Shown here: one piece after another, positions 46,988 through 59,200 of the stretch | Layout of the letters: each line of letters begins with the position of its first letter | How positions within the stretch are numbered: position 1 is the stretch's first letter | Source: Sphagnum compactum | Taxonomy: Eukaryota; Bryophyta; Sphagnopsida; Sphagnales | NCBI GenBank assembly: GCA_965153455.1 | Contig: OZ234498.1 | Coordinates: 12,648,001-12,712,000 of the forward strand | Reading direction: 5' to 3' | Length of the DNA stretch: 64,000 bases | Translations under genes and position numbers: made by a program | Notes under the pieces: model-generated | What the model saw: only the letters and a program-made list of their open reading frames with translations | What the model was told of the DNA's origin: nothing | Database searches by the model: none

Positions 46988-47921
46988 TCTATATAGTAAA
47001 GGACGTCGTGGTCGTGAAGCTTCGAGATGAAATAAAGCTTTCCATCCATCCATCCGTCCGTCATCCATCCCGTCATCCATCCAAACAGATGAAATATATT
47101 TTTTAAAAAGGGGAAAAACTAGAAAATAAATAAAAACAGAAAAACACTTTAATAATTAGAAACTTTTTGTAAACATGAAACAAAAAAGGGAAATACAGTA
47201 AAATAATCTTAAAAGAAAATTAAAAAATAGATGACAAAAAATAAGAAACAAAACAGAGAGCAAAAGAAAGAGAAAAAAAACCATACTTGAAAAAAAAATG
47301 AGGTATGTCTTCTTTTTCCAAACTTCAAACCTGCATCTAATCAAACAAAAATAAAAAAGTTTTTGTCTAATTATTTTTATTATAAAACATATTAGAAACA
47401 CTAGAATTTTTTTGGAAAAGAAAATAGAAAATAAATAAACGCATAAAAATAGAAAAAAAATGAAGATAGACAAAATAAGAATAGAAAAAAATAAAACATG
47501 AAACAAACATAAACAAAAAAAAGTAAAAACACAAAAACTGTAAAAAAGGAATGGAAACAAATGAAACAAGGAAAGTGAAATACAGTAAAATCATTTTAAA
47601 AGGAAAAAATTACAAAAAAGAAGAAACCAAATAAAGAGTAGAAAATAGAAAAAAATAAAACTTATAATAATGAAGAAAAACCCTACTTGAAAAAGAACGA
47701 GGTGTGTCTTCTTTCTCCAAACTTCAAACTTGCATCCAAATAAACAAAAATACCAAAGTGAAAAAGAAACACTTTATTTTTATTATACAAAATAATAATA
47801 AAAACAGAAAACACATAAAAATAAAAAATAAAAAAGATAAAAGTTTTTAAAAAAAACTAAAACATGAACCAAACATTGTTGAAATAACACACCTGTGCAT
47901 TACGCACGGGGTTCAAACTAG
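46988..47921 (+). mobile_element. candidate non-autonomous Helitron, 934 bp
   Basis: The left end TCTATATAGTA matches the 5' TC...TATA form of plant Helitrons. The right end is CTAG (47918-47921) followed by T. Eleven bases before the end is a 7-bp hairpin, CCTGTGC/GCACGGG with a 5-nt loop (47892-47910, one G-U pair), as is typical of Helitron 3' ends. Both flanks are TA repeats. The interior holds (CCAT)n at about 47041-47083 and two roughly 390-bp direct copies (near 47180 and 47571) sharing 'GAAATACAGTAAAATMATTT'-type and 'AAACTTCAAACYTGCATC' blocks. It has no coding sequence. The base before TC is T rather than the usual A, which is a small misfit. Confidence 0.6.
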
Positions 47922-48140
47922 TATATATATATATAAACAGAGAACCGAATCTTTATTAAAAACAATTTTGGTGATAACCAAATCCAATGATTCTCAAAAA
48001 AAAAAAAAACAGTACCCAACCAACACAGGTCTAGACTCTAACACCTTTAGAAGAAAGGTAAAGAACTGTTAGAAACTTTTTAGTATTTGTGGAGGGCACC
48101 TTAACCTCATTAAAATTTCTGTCCCAAGAGAGGATGGCAT

Positions 48141-48193
48141 CTTATGTGTAAGCAAACCTTTGTAAGCAGGTTTAAGGTTTGCTTACACATAAG
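48141..48193. repeat. perfect 20-bp inverted repeat, 13-nt loop
   Basis: CTTATGTGTAAGCAAACCTT (48141-48160) is exactly reversed at 48174-48193. It lies about 590 bp beyond the eIF2-gamma stop. It could form a stable RNA or DNA hairpin. No known element ends were recognised around it. Confidence 0.9.
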
Positions 48194-48780
48194 GACTATT
48201 GACACAAGGATAAGGGTTTAGGGTTTAGGTACCATTCCTCAATGAACAAGCAGCAAATTTCAAAATTCTTTGGATTGTCTATCCATTCCTGCCCATCCAA
48301 ATTGAGAGATATTATAGAGGTTGGCCACATGAACTGAACACAATTCTCACAGACAACTAAAGAGCACAGGGGATGTGAGAGATGTAATTCAGATGCCAAG
48401 TCCTTGACTATATATCATTTGCGAAGATACTTCATTCTCATCATTAAGTAGAAATAACCACAAGGTAAAGAGTCACAAAATTCCCAGACATGGAAGGAAT
48501 GTAAGATACATTAACAGAGATGAAAAACAGAAGGAACCATCCAAGCCTAAGAATGGTCGGCAATACCCAACACTTATTTTCCTCAACTAAGAAGATATCC
48601 AGTTACCCTCACTCCCAATCTTCTTCTCCACCTTACAAAAATAGTTCCCAGCAACTCCCGTCCCATCCACATTGTTGCTGTCTTTTTAACTGAGTTCTGC
48701 TTCTGTCCTTACTATTTTCTCTGTGAGAAAGACTTTGTTGTGTCTGCTTTGTTTGGTGTAATTCACGGACAACTAATTTT

Positions 48781-51700
48781 TTATACTGCTTGTGGGATTT
48801 CAATTACCGCACCAGCTTGGATTTGGCCCCATCCTATCAGTCGCCAATGCTTTTCAACTCTTCTGCTGAGTGCCACTTTCTCTCCCTTGCTGGTACAGAC
48901 TGGAGTGGTCAGTTGCAGTTTAGCAAGATCATTCTTGACTGCAATCACACGAGCCCCTGTTGACATTGACCCAATGTTGAGCATGAGTACCTCACTCTTT
49001 GTTAGCTTTGAGACCTTGCCTTGCTTCTCTGTGCCTTTGGTTCGCACACCCAGCAATCGGCGGAGCAAGAAGAAGTTCACCTGCACAATTCCAAAACACA
49101 TTCCACGGTAACATCAGTTTCGAGCACTTAGAATGATCTGCACAGTCTCTCTATATTCGGCATCTCTGATCCGAAGAGTAACAATTGTTGGACTAAACAA
49201 GGATTCACACCTAGGCATTTCAAACATTCTTCTGAGATGATCATACAACTTCATGTTCAAAAAAAATGAGACCAGATTTCATTGTGGGATTGGAATAACC
49301 TCAAGCTCAACAAATACATCTGGGAGCTCTCCAACCTCCCCAAGAACTTGACCAACCAAACGATCAGCTCGTGTAAGTGTAGGGTCTATTGTGGTTCCCA
49401 CTCCAATCAGGCCACCAGGCACAGCAAACTGCAGTTCATTCTTCTCGGCAAACAAAGATACAATCCGAGAAAAGATAGGTGTGCACTTGATCCCACCACT
49501 CTCATCCTTGGTTGTAATCCCAGGTCGCACTTCAATCTTCTGCCCAACTCTCAACACTCCCTGGATACATTCCATATCCTAAGTTGCGGCCATCAGTTGG
49601 AAAATAACAGACTGTTTCAAGCAGGCAGACACTGCAGTAGCACAATAGTTCAGGAAGAAAACATACCCTCAAAATACTGCCACCTGCAACACCTCCCTTG
49701 ATTTCTTCCACTTCAGCACCAGGCTTATTCACATCAAATGAGCGGATGACAATCATATTGGGGGGTGAAACAAAGTCGCGCACTGGAATAGGAATCTTTT
49801 TCACAATGTACTCACAGACCACATCAATGTTGTACTTGAGCTGTGCTGAAATTGGCACCACAGGAGCTCCATCTGCAATTGTCCCCTGCCACAATCACAG
49901 TAGATGAAGTATCTTCATGAGTATTGAGAATTACTCCCTATTTATGATTGAATTCAATCTGAAAAGAAGAACTAGTCCATAATTATGATTTAAGTCAACG
50001 TGAAAAGAACTGAGAGATGACCTAGAAACAAGGTTATGGATATTTCAGACCAAGCCACATAACAGCAGCCAATCGACAAGCATGAAAAACAGCACCCAAC
50101 CCTAAAGAAAAGATAAACAAGATGAAAAACAAAAGTGAGGAGTGGTTTGAACAACAGTAACAGTCATACAAACATTCAGTGTTGTTCAAGATGGCATTGA
50201 CCACCTAACATCACAACTGACTTTGTGAGCTCTGGGCAATGGGTGGAGGTTAATGTCAAATACAGAGATGAAGGCATAAGTTACATTGTACATTGTACAA
50301 GTTACACGTAAGACCTTGATCACTGCTGTTTTCATCATCCTCACCACCCCACACCCAAACATATCTTGCATGCTCATCTCTAACTGCAACCCTGTTGTCA
50401 AAACAGGAATCGAGTTCCCTGTACCTGGATGAACTTTTGGATTGATTCATGCTGATTTATGGCCACACTTTCTTGAATGAGATCTATCTTGTTTTGCAAA
50501 ATGATGATGTGCTTCAGCCTCATGATCTCAACAGCAGCAAGATGTTCAGATGTTTGAGGTTGAGGGCAGCTCTCATTGCTGGCAATCAGCAGCAATGCTC
50601 CATCCATGATGGCTGCTCCATTAAGCATAGTGGCCATGAGAATGTCGTGACCCTTCAGACAAATACCCATACAACAGTAAGAATAATCCAAATCCAACAC
50701 ACCATCTCCTATGTTTAAGAGGCGACCATGGGGTTTGTAAGTGACACTTGCAGCACAGCATAACTGCAGCAAATGGAAAGGCTTAGAGAGAGAGATGTGA
50801 TAAAAATTTGAAAAAAACAGAAAAACAAGCAACTCCCTGAGCAACTTACAGGGCAATCGACAAATGACACATGGCGCAACAACTTCATGCGGGCAGACTC
50901 AAAATCAGGAACATCACAGAGTGGGCTGTCCTCCTTTCCACTCCCATAAGCCCTGCAACAAGAATTCCACAACTGTCTCATCATCCACAAAAGATATCAC
51001 CAAGGCCTGAGAAGATGACTAACAAAAGAACCTTCACTTCTTTCTCATCTCTTCACACACCAGATCCTAAGCATTTCAACGGTTTAGCACAAGTGCCAAA
51101 TAATAATGTAGAACCTTGAGATAGGTTAGAGAACTAGTACGAAAGGAACACTAGCACTCCCTCCATATATATAACAGGCAGGATGAGATGACAAAACTAT
51201 TATGTTGCTTACAGTCAATTGTACATGCCTCTTGATACATAAGTCTATCCCTGGGATTATGTTCACAGCCATACTTGTAAGCCATGGGTCGGGGGCAACG
51301 TTCATCCTCGCATTTGTAGATTTTAGCATTAGCATAACCCAGCTTGATTGTAATATTACGCTCCAGTTCATTCTTGAACCGCACAGTCTGCATAGCATCA
51401 TCCAAAATGAATCTCACTTCTGCCTGAAGTCCAACTATACAGGACAAGCTCACAAAATTGAGGATACTATCTACAGCCTCACTTTGGATGTATTCATGCA
51501 CCTTTCTTTGAGTACACCAGATTCTCAATCATATATTAGCAAGCAGGATTAGGAATTTGTGGGCAGAAATCCAACACAGTTTCAACAACAATGAGTTCTT
51601 TAGTGCAGCTACCTCAAAGCTCATTGAGGTACCATGCACTCATCAATGGAAACCAGATTATAACACAACAGGGCCTTGATAGCTCATAGCACCAAACTAA

Positions 51701-53778
51701 CAGCCAAGTGGCTTCATCCCAGAAACACCTTGAAAATAGATGAATATTTAATATCTGCTAACTGAAGGCATGATGTCTAAACCAGGATAGCCAACTTGGC
51801 CAATATAGTAAAGGAATATCTCTCATAAGAATCAAAAAACTCCATTCCCACAATTAAGAAGAAGCAAAGCAAGGATAACACTTCTTCATTAAGCCACAGA
51901 AACTTCCAGAGAAGGAAAGACAAAACTGAGAACAAAGGACCATGAACAAAAACCAAACCAGGACATTCCTGAAAGCCACATATGCAATTGTGTTTAAGCA
52001 CACAGAGATAATAGACATAAGACATAATACAAGACCTTAAAAAGAGATACAAAACCCTAAAGGTGAATAGACAACCAACAGATGCATTCCATCAATAACA
52101 TGTTTGATGAGAATACAAAACAGAAAATATCCTCATACATAATAAGAACTCCTCCATACAAACAATTTAAGTCAACCTTCGTAGAATGACCCAATAGTAA
52201 GGTTGTAGAGATCTCAGATTTGACAACATATCAGCAAACACGAAAAAGATGAAACCCAACACTAAAGAACAAAGACTCTTCAGTTTAAACAACAGCAACA
52301 TGGATGGGAGTGACCAGCTGCCAAAACATCATTTCATCAGCTCCCAGCAGTGGGTGGAGGCCAACATCACATATTATCCAACATAGTGAGCTTCTGTAAT
52401 GTGGAGACTCAGCCATGATGCTGGCCAACAAACAAAGAGAAAGGAAGGTTAAGGAAAGAAAGCAGACACAGGAACAATAGAAAGAGAAGAATCCCTAATT
52501 AGGATTATGATGCCCTTGAAACAATTGTTTTAGAGATTTCAAAGGTGGAAACACCAGACAGAATTCTTCCTTTGGTCACAGAAGCATCTGGACCCTTTTC
52601 TTTAAAACTTTGAAGTGTAACCTTTTCCTCTTCAGAAGATTATTTAAGCTTGCCATTCAAGCTACAAAGAAATTGTGTTGACCTGCAAAAGCTGTAAGAA
52701 CCTGTAAAACTGACTATTGGCTACTCCCAATTTGGTACAATCTGAAATATTGGAATCCATTTGAGGCATAAAAATCATCTTAATATCTGCATATTTGGCT
52801 GAGAACACTTATCAAAAACACCAATGCTTAAGCCATTTGAAGCTTGTTGTATTGTTAAATCCAATAAATTGCAAGAGACACCAATAGAGTCTCTGCCTAG
52901 ATATGTAAAGTCAAAGACATCCGGATATCAGGACCTACCAGACAATCTAAAACCTTCTTGAAATGGTTAGCTTAGAATTAGACTAAAAAAGAAAAACTGG
53001 ACAAGAATTAGACTTAATGAGAAGATCCAAAAAGCAAACTCACCCATGAAAGAGGTAGAAGTTAGCTACAAGGAATAGCATAATAGGAAAAGAATAATGT
53101 GTACATACCTGGACACCGGATATTGCCTTGACAACAGTTGATTTCCCATGTGCCACATGACCAATTGTACCTGATAATATCAAAGATCATAGCATCACTT
53201 TTGGCAATAAGAAACTGATCTCTCCTCTCCCCTGGTTCTGGCTTTACCAAATTCCAGAAGACCTCTTGAAGTGAAGAATGACTTCAGGCAAAACAAGCCT
53301 AACTTTTTGTGGCCAACAAGACCTGACTTCATCCACATACCTATCCCTCTGCCCTACAGCTGCATCCACCGTGTGTCCATAGTGAAGGAGAAGAATCGAA
53401 CCACAGATAACTTCAGCAAACTTTCTGTTGCTCTAAGTATCTTTTTGCAACAGAAGTGTGCAAGAAAAAAAAAATCAGAAAATTTACAGAAAAAGCTCGA
53501 AAAGAAACCTTGCGAAGAATGTAAGTTTGATTGCTCAAGGAGCACATGGAGCCTCCTTTAACAAGGAAAAAGGTTACCACCGAGTAATCCGGACAGAAGG
53601 CCAACATCCATCGACAAAAGCGACAACTGCGACATAGAGAAGAACAGAAAGACAGAGCAGTGCAAGAGTTACCAATATTGATGGTGGCCTGCCGGGAAAT
53701 CACCTCCGGCGACAAGGGATGCAACGTAGTCACATCCAGTTTACTGAGATCCTGCTCCATCAGCCCACGCTTCGCCAT
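48781..53778 (-). CDS. translation initiation factor eIF2, gamma subunit
   Basis: Eight exons: 53778-53673, 53170-53109, 51387-51275, 50952-50850, 50652-50425, 49885-49667, 49560-49300, 49080-48781. All introns are GT-AG and the phases join to 463 residues, near the usual plant length. eIF2-gamma binds GTP and initiator Met-tRNA and, with the alpha and beta subunits, delivers it to the 40S ribosome in the cytosol. GTPase motifs are present: G1 'GHVAHGKST' (39-47), effector region '[16 protein letters not shown]', G3 'DCPGH' (126-130), G4 'NKID' (182-185), G5 'SAQLKYN' (from 217). Domains II and III follow ('SILRGVLRVGQ', '[15 protein letters not shown]', '[15 protein letters not shown]'). The N-terminus '[18 protein letters not shown]' is typical of the family. 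Introns 2 and 5 contain copies of a retroelement also found in cereblon intron 1. Confidence 0.97.
49975..50260 (-). mobile_element. fragment of the shared retroelement family in eIF2-gamma intron 5
   Basis: Aligns with about 30525-30790 and 52160-52370: shared blocks are 'GAGAGATGACC', 'TTGAACAACAGYAACAGTCA' and 'GGGTGGAGGT'. Only the non-coding 3' part of the element is present. Orientation is inferred from the other two copies. Confidence 0.6.
52150..53085 (-). mobile_element. Penelope-like retroelement fragment in eIF2-gamma intron 2
   Basis: Colinear with 30520-31470 in cereblon intron 1: 'GAATGACCCAATAGTAAGG' against 'GATGACCCAATAACAAGC', 'CTCAGCCATGATG', 'CCAATAGAGTC', 'GAAGTTAGCTA'. 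On the minus strand its start (about 53085-53050) still reads 'VANFYLFHG', the same reverse transcriptase position as 'LANFYDIIF' in the cereblon copy. It is 5'-truncated and non-functional. Confidence 0.62.
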
Positions 53779-54113
53779 GTTTGCGAGCTTCCAAGATCAC
53801 AATAGCTCCTCAACCTCCTCTCTCTCCCCCTCTGTCTCCTCCTCCTCCGCCACCCCGAGTCCCCAAAAACACCACCCCTGAAAATCACAAAGACGTCGCA
53901 CTAGCTATTGCCTCAGCCCCCAAAAAAATTCAGAAAAAACTCCCAGCTAAACTTAACGCAATGCCTCTACTCTGAAAGAAAGCCAGAGAATTTGGACACT
54001 GAGAAGTGCAACAGAAGGATAGGGATTGCGAAGAGAAAGCTCCAACAACGCAACCGGCCAGCCAACGAGACACGGAGGAGAGAGAGGGAAAAAAACAGAG
54101 CTGGATCGTTTCG

Positions 54114-54171
54114 TGGGCCTTCAAACCCTAATTTGTTGCCTCTGGGTTTTTTAAGGGTTAGGGTTAGGGTA
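54114..54171 (-). promoter_or_regulatory. site II element and telo-box upstream of eIF2-gamma
   Basis: TGGGCC (54114-54119) lies next to AAACCCTAA (54123-54131), and a (TTAGGG)n-like tract is at 54154-54171; all are 340-390 bp before the ATG at 53778. In plants, site II (TGGGCC/T) together with telo-boxes is characteristic of promoters of ribosomal and translation genes, so a role here is likely but inferred. Confidence 0.55.
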
Positions 54172-54479
54172 CCAGGGTTCAAATCCTAACTCCAAATGGT
54201 CCCCCAAATCCATGTATAACCTGCGGTTCTCATCATTTCTATGAACATATACCATGAATAGCATTTCTTAGGATTGAAGAAAAAGATTTCCTCTGGGTTG
54301 GGTTGAAGAGAAATTTGAGTTTCCTCTTGTGTTGGACTGGTATATAGGTTGTACTCAGATATCAACCTGGGTATCAATATGAGTATGAAAATATGTAATT
54401 AGTCGAGTATGGTTTGCTCATCATGCTCCGGTTGAGATCAGATTGTCATGGTATGTGAAAATTGAATATTTCAACTCAT

Positions 54480-56235
54480 ACCATATCCAACTGGTAACAA
54501 CATCTGAATTTGTTACACATCTTTGTTTTGTTTCCTCCTTTTCCTTTCTCCTCTGTTCTTTGATTATTTTTGTTGCTTCTCTATCCATAGTTTTTTTATG
54601 CAAATTTTGTAGATATTCATTAAAGGTAATAACATGGGATTGATTGTATTCAACTAATGGCTTTTTCTTGCGTGTTTTCCTTGTAGGCAGATGTGGTAGA
54701 GACAATAGATTCTTCAAGCAAAATGGAGTTCGACTTCTTGTAGAATGTAGCAATTGCCTTTCAGACACATCTATAGGTTCACCTAGGTTAGCTATGTAAT
54801 CCATATCAGCTTTTGTTCATGTATCTTTTAAGATAACACAACTTCTAGGCTCTTCTACATAGTACCTTGGTGGATGCTCTTATACATCATCATTAGTTCT
54901 TATTGTAACAAGTTATTCTACAATGCCTATGTTGATCAACTCTATAACTACTCCATGTTCACCTCAACCTTAAATATCATTTAAACCCTCATTAGAGTTT
55001 TTTGCATTCTTTTCATTTGATCCAATGATGTTGTCTTTTGTAATGTACAATTCACTAAGTTTAGTCTTGCCATCCATAGCCTTTGGATTTAAAGGCCAGA
55101 TCCCTGTAACCTTGAACCCATTCTTGATGTTTCTTTTGGACAGAGTTGCATCTCATGTCTTATCTACCCAGTTTGCAAAAGCAATCTTGTCTGGCTCCTT
55201 GTGATTATTGCTGACCATGCTATTATCTTTTTTTTTTTAAAGTTGTTTTGAAGGGCTTGAAATAATTCACATCTGGAGGCTGTAAAACATGGAAGATGTG
55301 TGAAGGTAAGGTAATCATATCTAGCCCAAACTATTGAGCTTATTCTATTGCTTCTAGGCTGACATGTGAACCATGCCCATGTAGAATTAATAAATGACAA
55401 TTGCTTAGAGAAATTCTACCTGGAATTGACCTTTTGAAAAATGACAAAAATTCCTTGAACAAAAAACTTGTCATCCATGTTTTGGTTTAGACTTCCATAC
55501 ATGTTCCAAATTTGCAGTGCTTAATGTAGTCATCTTTGATTCTTTCACCTAGAAATATGTAAAATCTTAGTATCAATCCCCTTGCTGCATTCATTACACA
55601 ATTGATGGTTAGCCATTCTCTGAATTTTGGGATGGTGTTGTATACTTGATGAAAACCCCTTTTTGCTAGAACTCTAGCTCCTAATTGCCTCCATGCTTGT
55701 ATTCCAATTTCATCAAAATTCCAAATGTGATATGGATTATACTAATTTGGGTGTACAAGGATGTCAAGTCTTGGTAGAACAAATTGCAAAAATTGGTGGT
55801 GACACCTTGGGCTCTACTGATCTCCAATCTTTCTACAAGACAAATGTTCAATTTTGGATGCCTACGCTTAAACCAATACCACCAAAAGTCCTGAGGCACC
55901 CCATTTTGAAATGTGGTAGGTTGAGTAACTTCTACCACCTTCCATTTGAGTTGTTGTAATGTTATGGACAGCCCACATTCCTGCATACTCAAAACCCATG
56001 CAACAACAACTTCATCTTCTTTTCTTATTAATACACTCGATGCTCCAATTTTCCTACTTTTGGTCTTTCCATTTAGGTGGTTAGAAAGTGAAATTACACC
56101 CAAAACTTGTTAGCCCCCCGTAAAGAAATAATGCCACGTTCAATTGCATCCATGGCTATCTCTAATGATTCATTTGACCACTTGCCTCTTGGATTTATAG
56201 CAAGCACCCTATTTGTTCTTGTTAGCCTTTATGTT
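54480..56235 (-). pseudogene. pogo/jerky-type (CENP-B HTH plus DDE) transposase relic
   Basis: On the minus strand, N-terminal HTH sequence ('RGKWSNESLEIAMDAIERGI' near 56200, then 'ISLSNHLNGKTKSRKIG') leads into 'VVVAWVLSMQECGLSITLQQ' and 'DFWWYWFKRRHPKLNI'. A DDE domain follows: 'DEIGIQAWRQLGARVLAKRG' (near 55725), 'HLLILHGHGSHVSLEAIE' and 'LPSHIFHVLQPPDVNYFKPF'. The second catalytic Asp, usually 'LDGHGSH', reads His here. A Lys/Glu-rich tail ends near 54480. Several stops and frame changes make it inactive. This type is common in plant genomes (Tc1/mariner-pogo superfamily). Terminal repeats were not found. Confidence 0.8.
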
Positions 56236-59200
56236 GTCATGTTTAATTTAACCTGAGGAGGGACATTCTCCTTGTCCACGGTTTGTTAATCCACCACTAC
56301 ACTTCATTTCTTACAAAGGACATCGAGCATCATGATGCTTCTGGTTTTCTTGGACCCAACCTCCAAAAGCTTGGTGGTGTGTGTTCAGGCCCCACAAGTG
56401 GTATTTCCCCTATCTTTCCTATGTTCAAACCAAGAAAACAATGAGTGTGTTTGGTTAGGGAATTTGTTCAATGCATGTTCATATGTGAAAACACTTGTGT
56501 TGATGAGATCAAAGATGTTTGCAAAATTAGTCTTCTAAATCTTCATTTGTTGTTGTTGTGTAGGCTGTTAGAATGTATCTAATTGTACATTGTGCTTCAA
56601 CTTTAGGAAATCTACACTGCCACACTATTGTTACAGTCTTTCTTACTACAAGGACAACAAATTTAGCTATCCAACAAAAATCAATAAACTTGCTGAAACT
56701 TTCCTTGTAAATCTTGTCAAATACATGCAATTGTGTTATCATCTTGGTGATTATCTATCTTAAGTAGCCCTATGCTTTCTTCTTTCATTTTGATATGCAA
56801 AACTGGGTACTTTTTCAATTTGCTTTGTAGCTATTTGGTTTCCTCCTTCCCTTGGTTAGGAAAATATATGTTCTCCTCTTTCACTTTGCTAAGCAACTCA
56901 TCTTTGACTAATATGTTTTCCTTAGGCACTTTTGATTTAAGCATTATTGCATTAAAACAAAGTAGTTTTAAGAATGTTTGGAGTTCATCTTCCACATGGC
57001 TTGGTAATCTAGACATCTTGATTTGCAATTGAGTTAGGTTAAATTGATGTTTTACAATTCATTCTGATTGTGTTGTGTTATTTTGGCGAAAAAATAAACT
57101 GAATAGTTTCTTAGATCCTTAGATTGTTCACAAACTGTGCAATTTAATGTGATCATTTTAATAATCCTTAACTATGTTGTACCCCTTTCAATGTTAAAGT
57201 TTTGTGCTCATCACCAAACACTAAAAAACACATAATGAAGATATTTGTTTATAAATTTGCCCTAAATCACACCTTACACCAAACACCTTTAGTTCGAAGT
57301 ACAATTGCATTTTGTACATTGCACAAGTGTGTGTAATATTTTGTGATTTTATTGAGCCCATGACCAAACATTACCTTCAAATATAAAACATAAAAATTTA
57401 TAAATCTACTTCCCAAAACCCCTTCACCAAAAAATTATGTTCAAGAGTGTGGTCACTTACTATATAAATGTGTGTTACATTAGTGTTTAATCCTTTATCA
57501 CTAAACACCTTGAACTAAATAAATGAACATATTTCTTATATAAAAACTATATGACATTCCCATGATCAAACAAGGAATGAAACAAATCAAGTTAGAAATT
57601 TCCAACAACATCCTTGTATTCTTGAACACCCATTCCCAAATCGGTTTATGCAAAGCTCTTTGTTTTTTTTGTTATCATGTTTCAAAGTTGAAAAATAATT
57701 ACCTTTAATTAAAAGTTTCTTCAAAAGCCCTTGAATTAAGAAATTACATTCCCTTGACTTGCAATGTGGAATATAGAATGTAGAAAATGCTCTTGCCCAA
57801 GAAACTTTTAAAATTCAAAATCTTGGGCTCTATATAAAATTCATAAGTAGAAAAATCTTGTAAATGATATTTTGACATATACCTCTTGGATTATTAAACC
57901 CACAATATTCAATAACCATCGAAATATATTTAAACATTCATATATTCATAATTTGTAAATCTTATCTAAGATTTGTCAAAATTTAATCTTGAATTGTAAA
58001 GTATATTGATATCCTTGAATATTCATTTCATTGACGAGCAATGAAATTGGATAAAGGGAATAATATTACCATGTATACTCACATTTCATTAAGATATTTG
58101 CAACAATTGTCTTGGAATTCTTAATTTCCTCTTTTGGATGTGTGAGGAAATATCAAATCCATATGAACTACAATTGATCATTTCTCTTTTTTCAATCTAA
58201 TGCACATTTGGAATTACCAATATACAAAGTTTAAAAGTGAGACTTTCTATCCAAATCTTGAAGGTGTGCACATCTTTCAGAGTACGTATTAGATATAAAG
58301 AACCTCTTTTCTATATATTTTGCAAGCCTATAGGTATTTATGTATCACACAAAAATTATCTACATGCATCAATTGTTTAATTATTCAAACTCATGTAATC
58401 CATTCATATTAACTATGAGATATTGTCTATTGACAATTATTTTTAAAGATTTGTTCTCATACATCTCATATTCAAAACAATTATTATCATATTTCAATGC
58501 TGAAATTTTCACATTGTGTTGATTCATATATCATAAACAAATACATAGATTTAGACTTTTCTTTATAGTGTATAAGAATTGTTACAATGATTTTACCACA
58601 TTCTATGTCACATGGTGAAACACGAAATTAAAAAGAATGAAAACTATAAAATCCATTGTCAATAGGTTGAAAGTTTTGATGTATGGGTAAATATGAAAAC
58701 ATGATATGAAACCACCTAAACATTTAAGCTAGCTTATTTGAACTTAATAAAAGGTTCAACCCTAACTACTTGACTATGGGTTTACCTAAGATACCTTTAT
58801 ATATATATTTTTTAAATGACATTTGAAAGCATGAAAAATTAGCAAATGTCCATTTTGGGACATAAGTACTTAAAGAATTAAAAAGTATGATCATTTTATA
58901 TAAATAAAAAACAAAAAATTGTTTGTCAAATATTACTTATGTATGTAAAATAAATAGATTGTGTGAAATAAATTATCATAATCTACATTTTTTTCATACT
59001 AATTGCAAGTTAACAATACGTTGATTTATCACTATTAAGTGATGGCATTTGTAATTGTTAACACCATTGTGTTGGGAATCATTTATCGTAGGGTATACAA
59101 AAATTATTGGTTGAAACTTATAAGTTTCAACACCCTCATTATGTACTTTCACCTCCAACTCATACCATCCTTGCACCAACAAAGGAAAAAAACCCATGAT

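Noticed and set aside
47156-47594. Phe/Leu-rich frames on the minus strand resembling membrane proteins
   Set aside because: They are translations of poly-A/T-rich interior sequence of the candidate Helitron.
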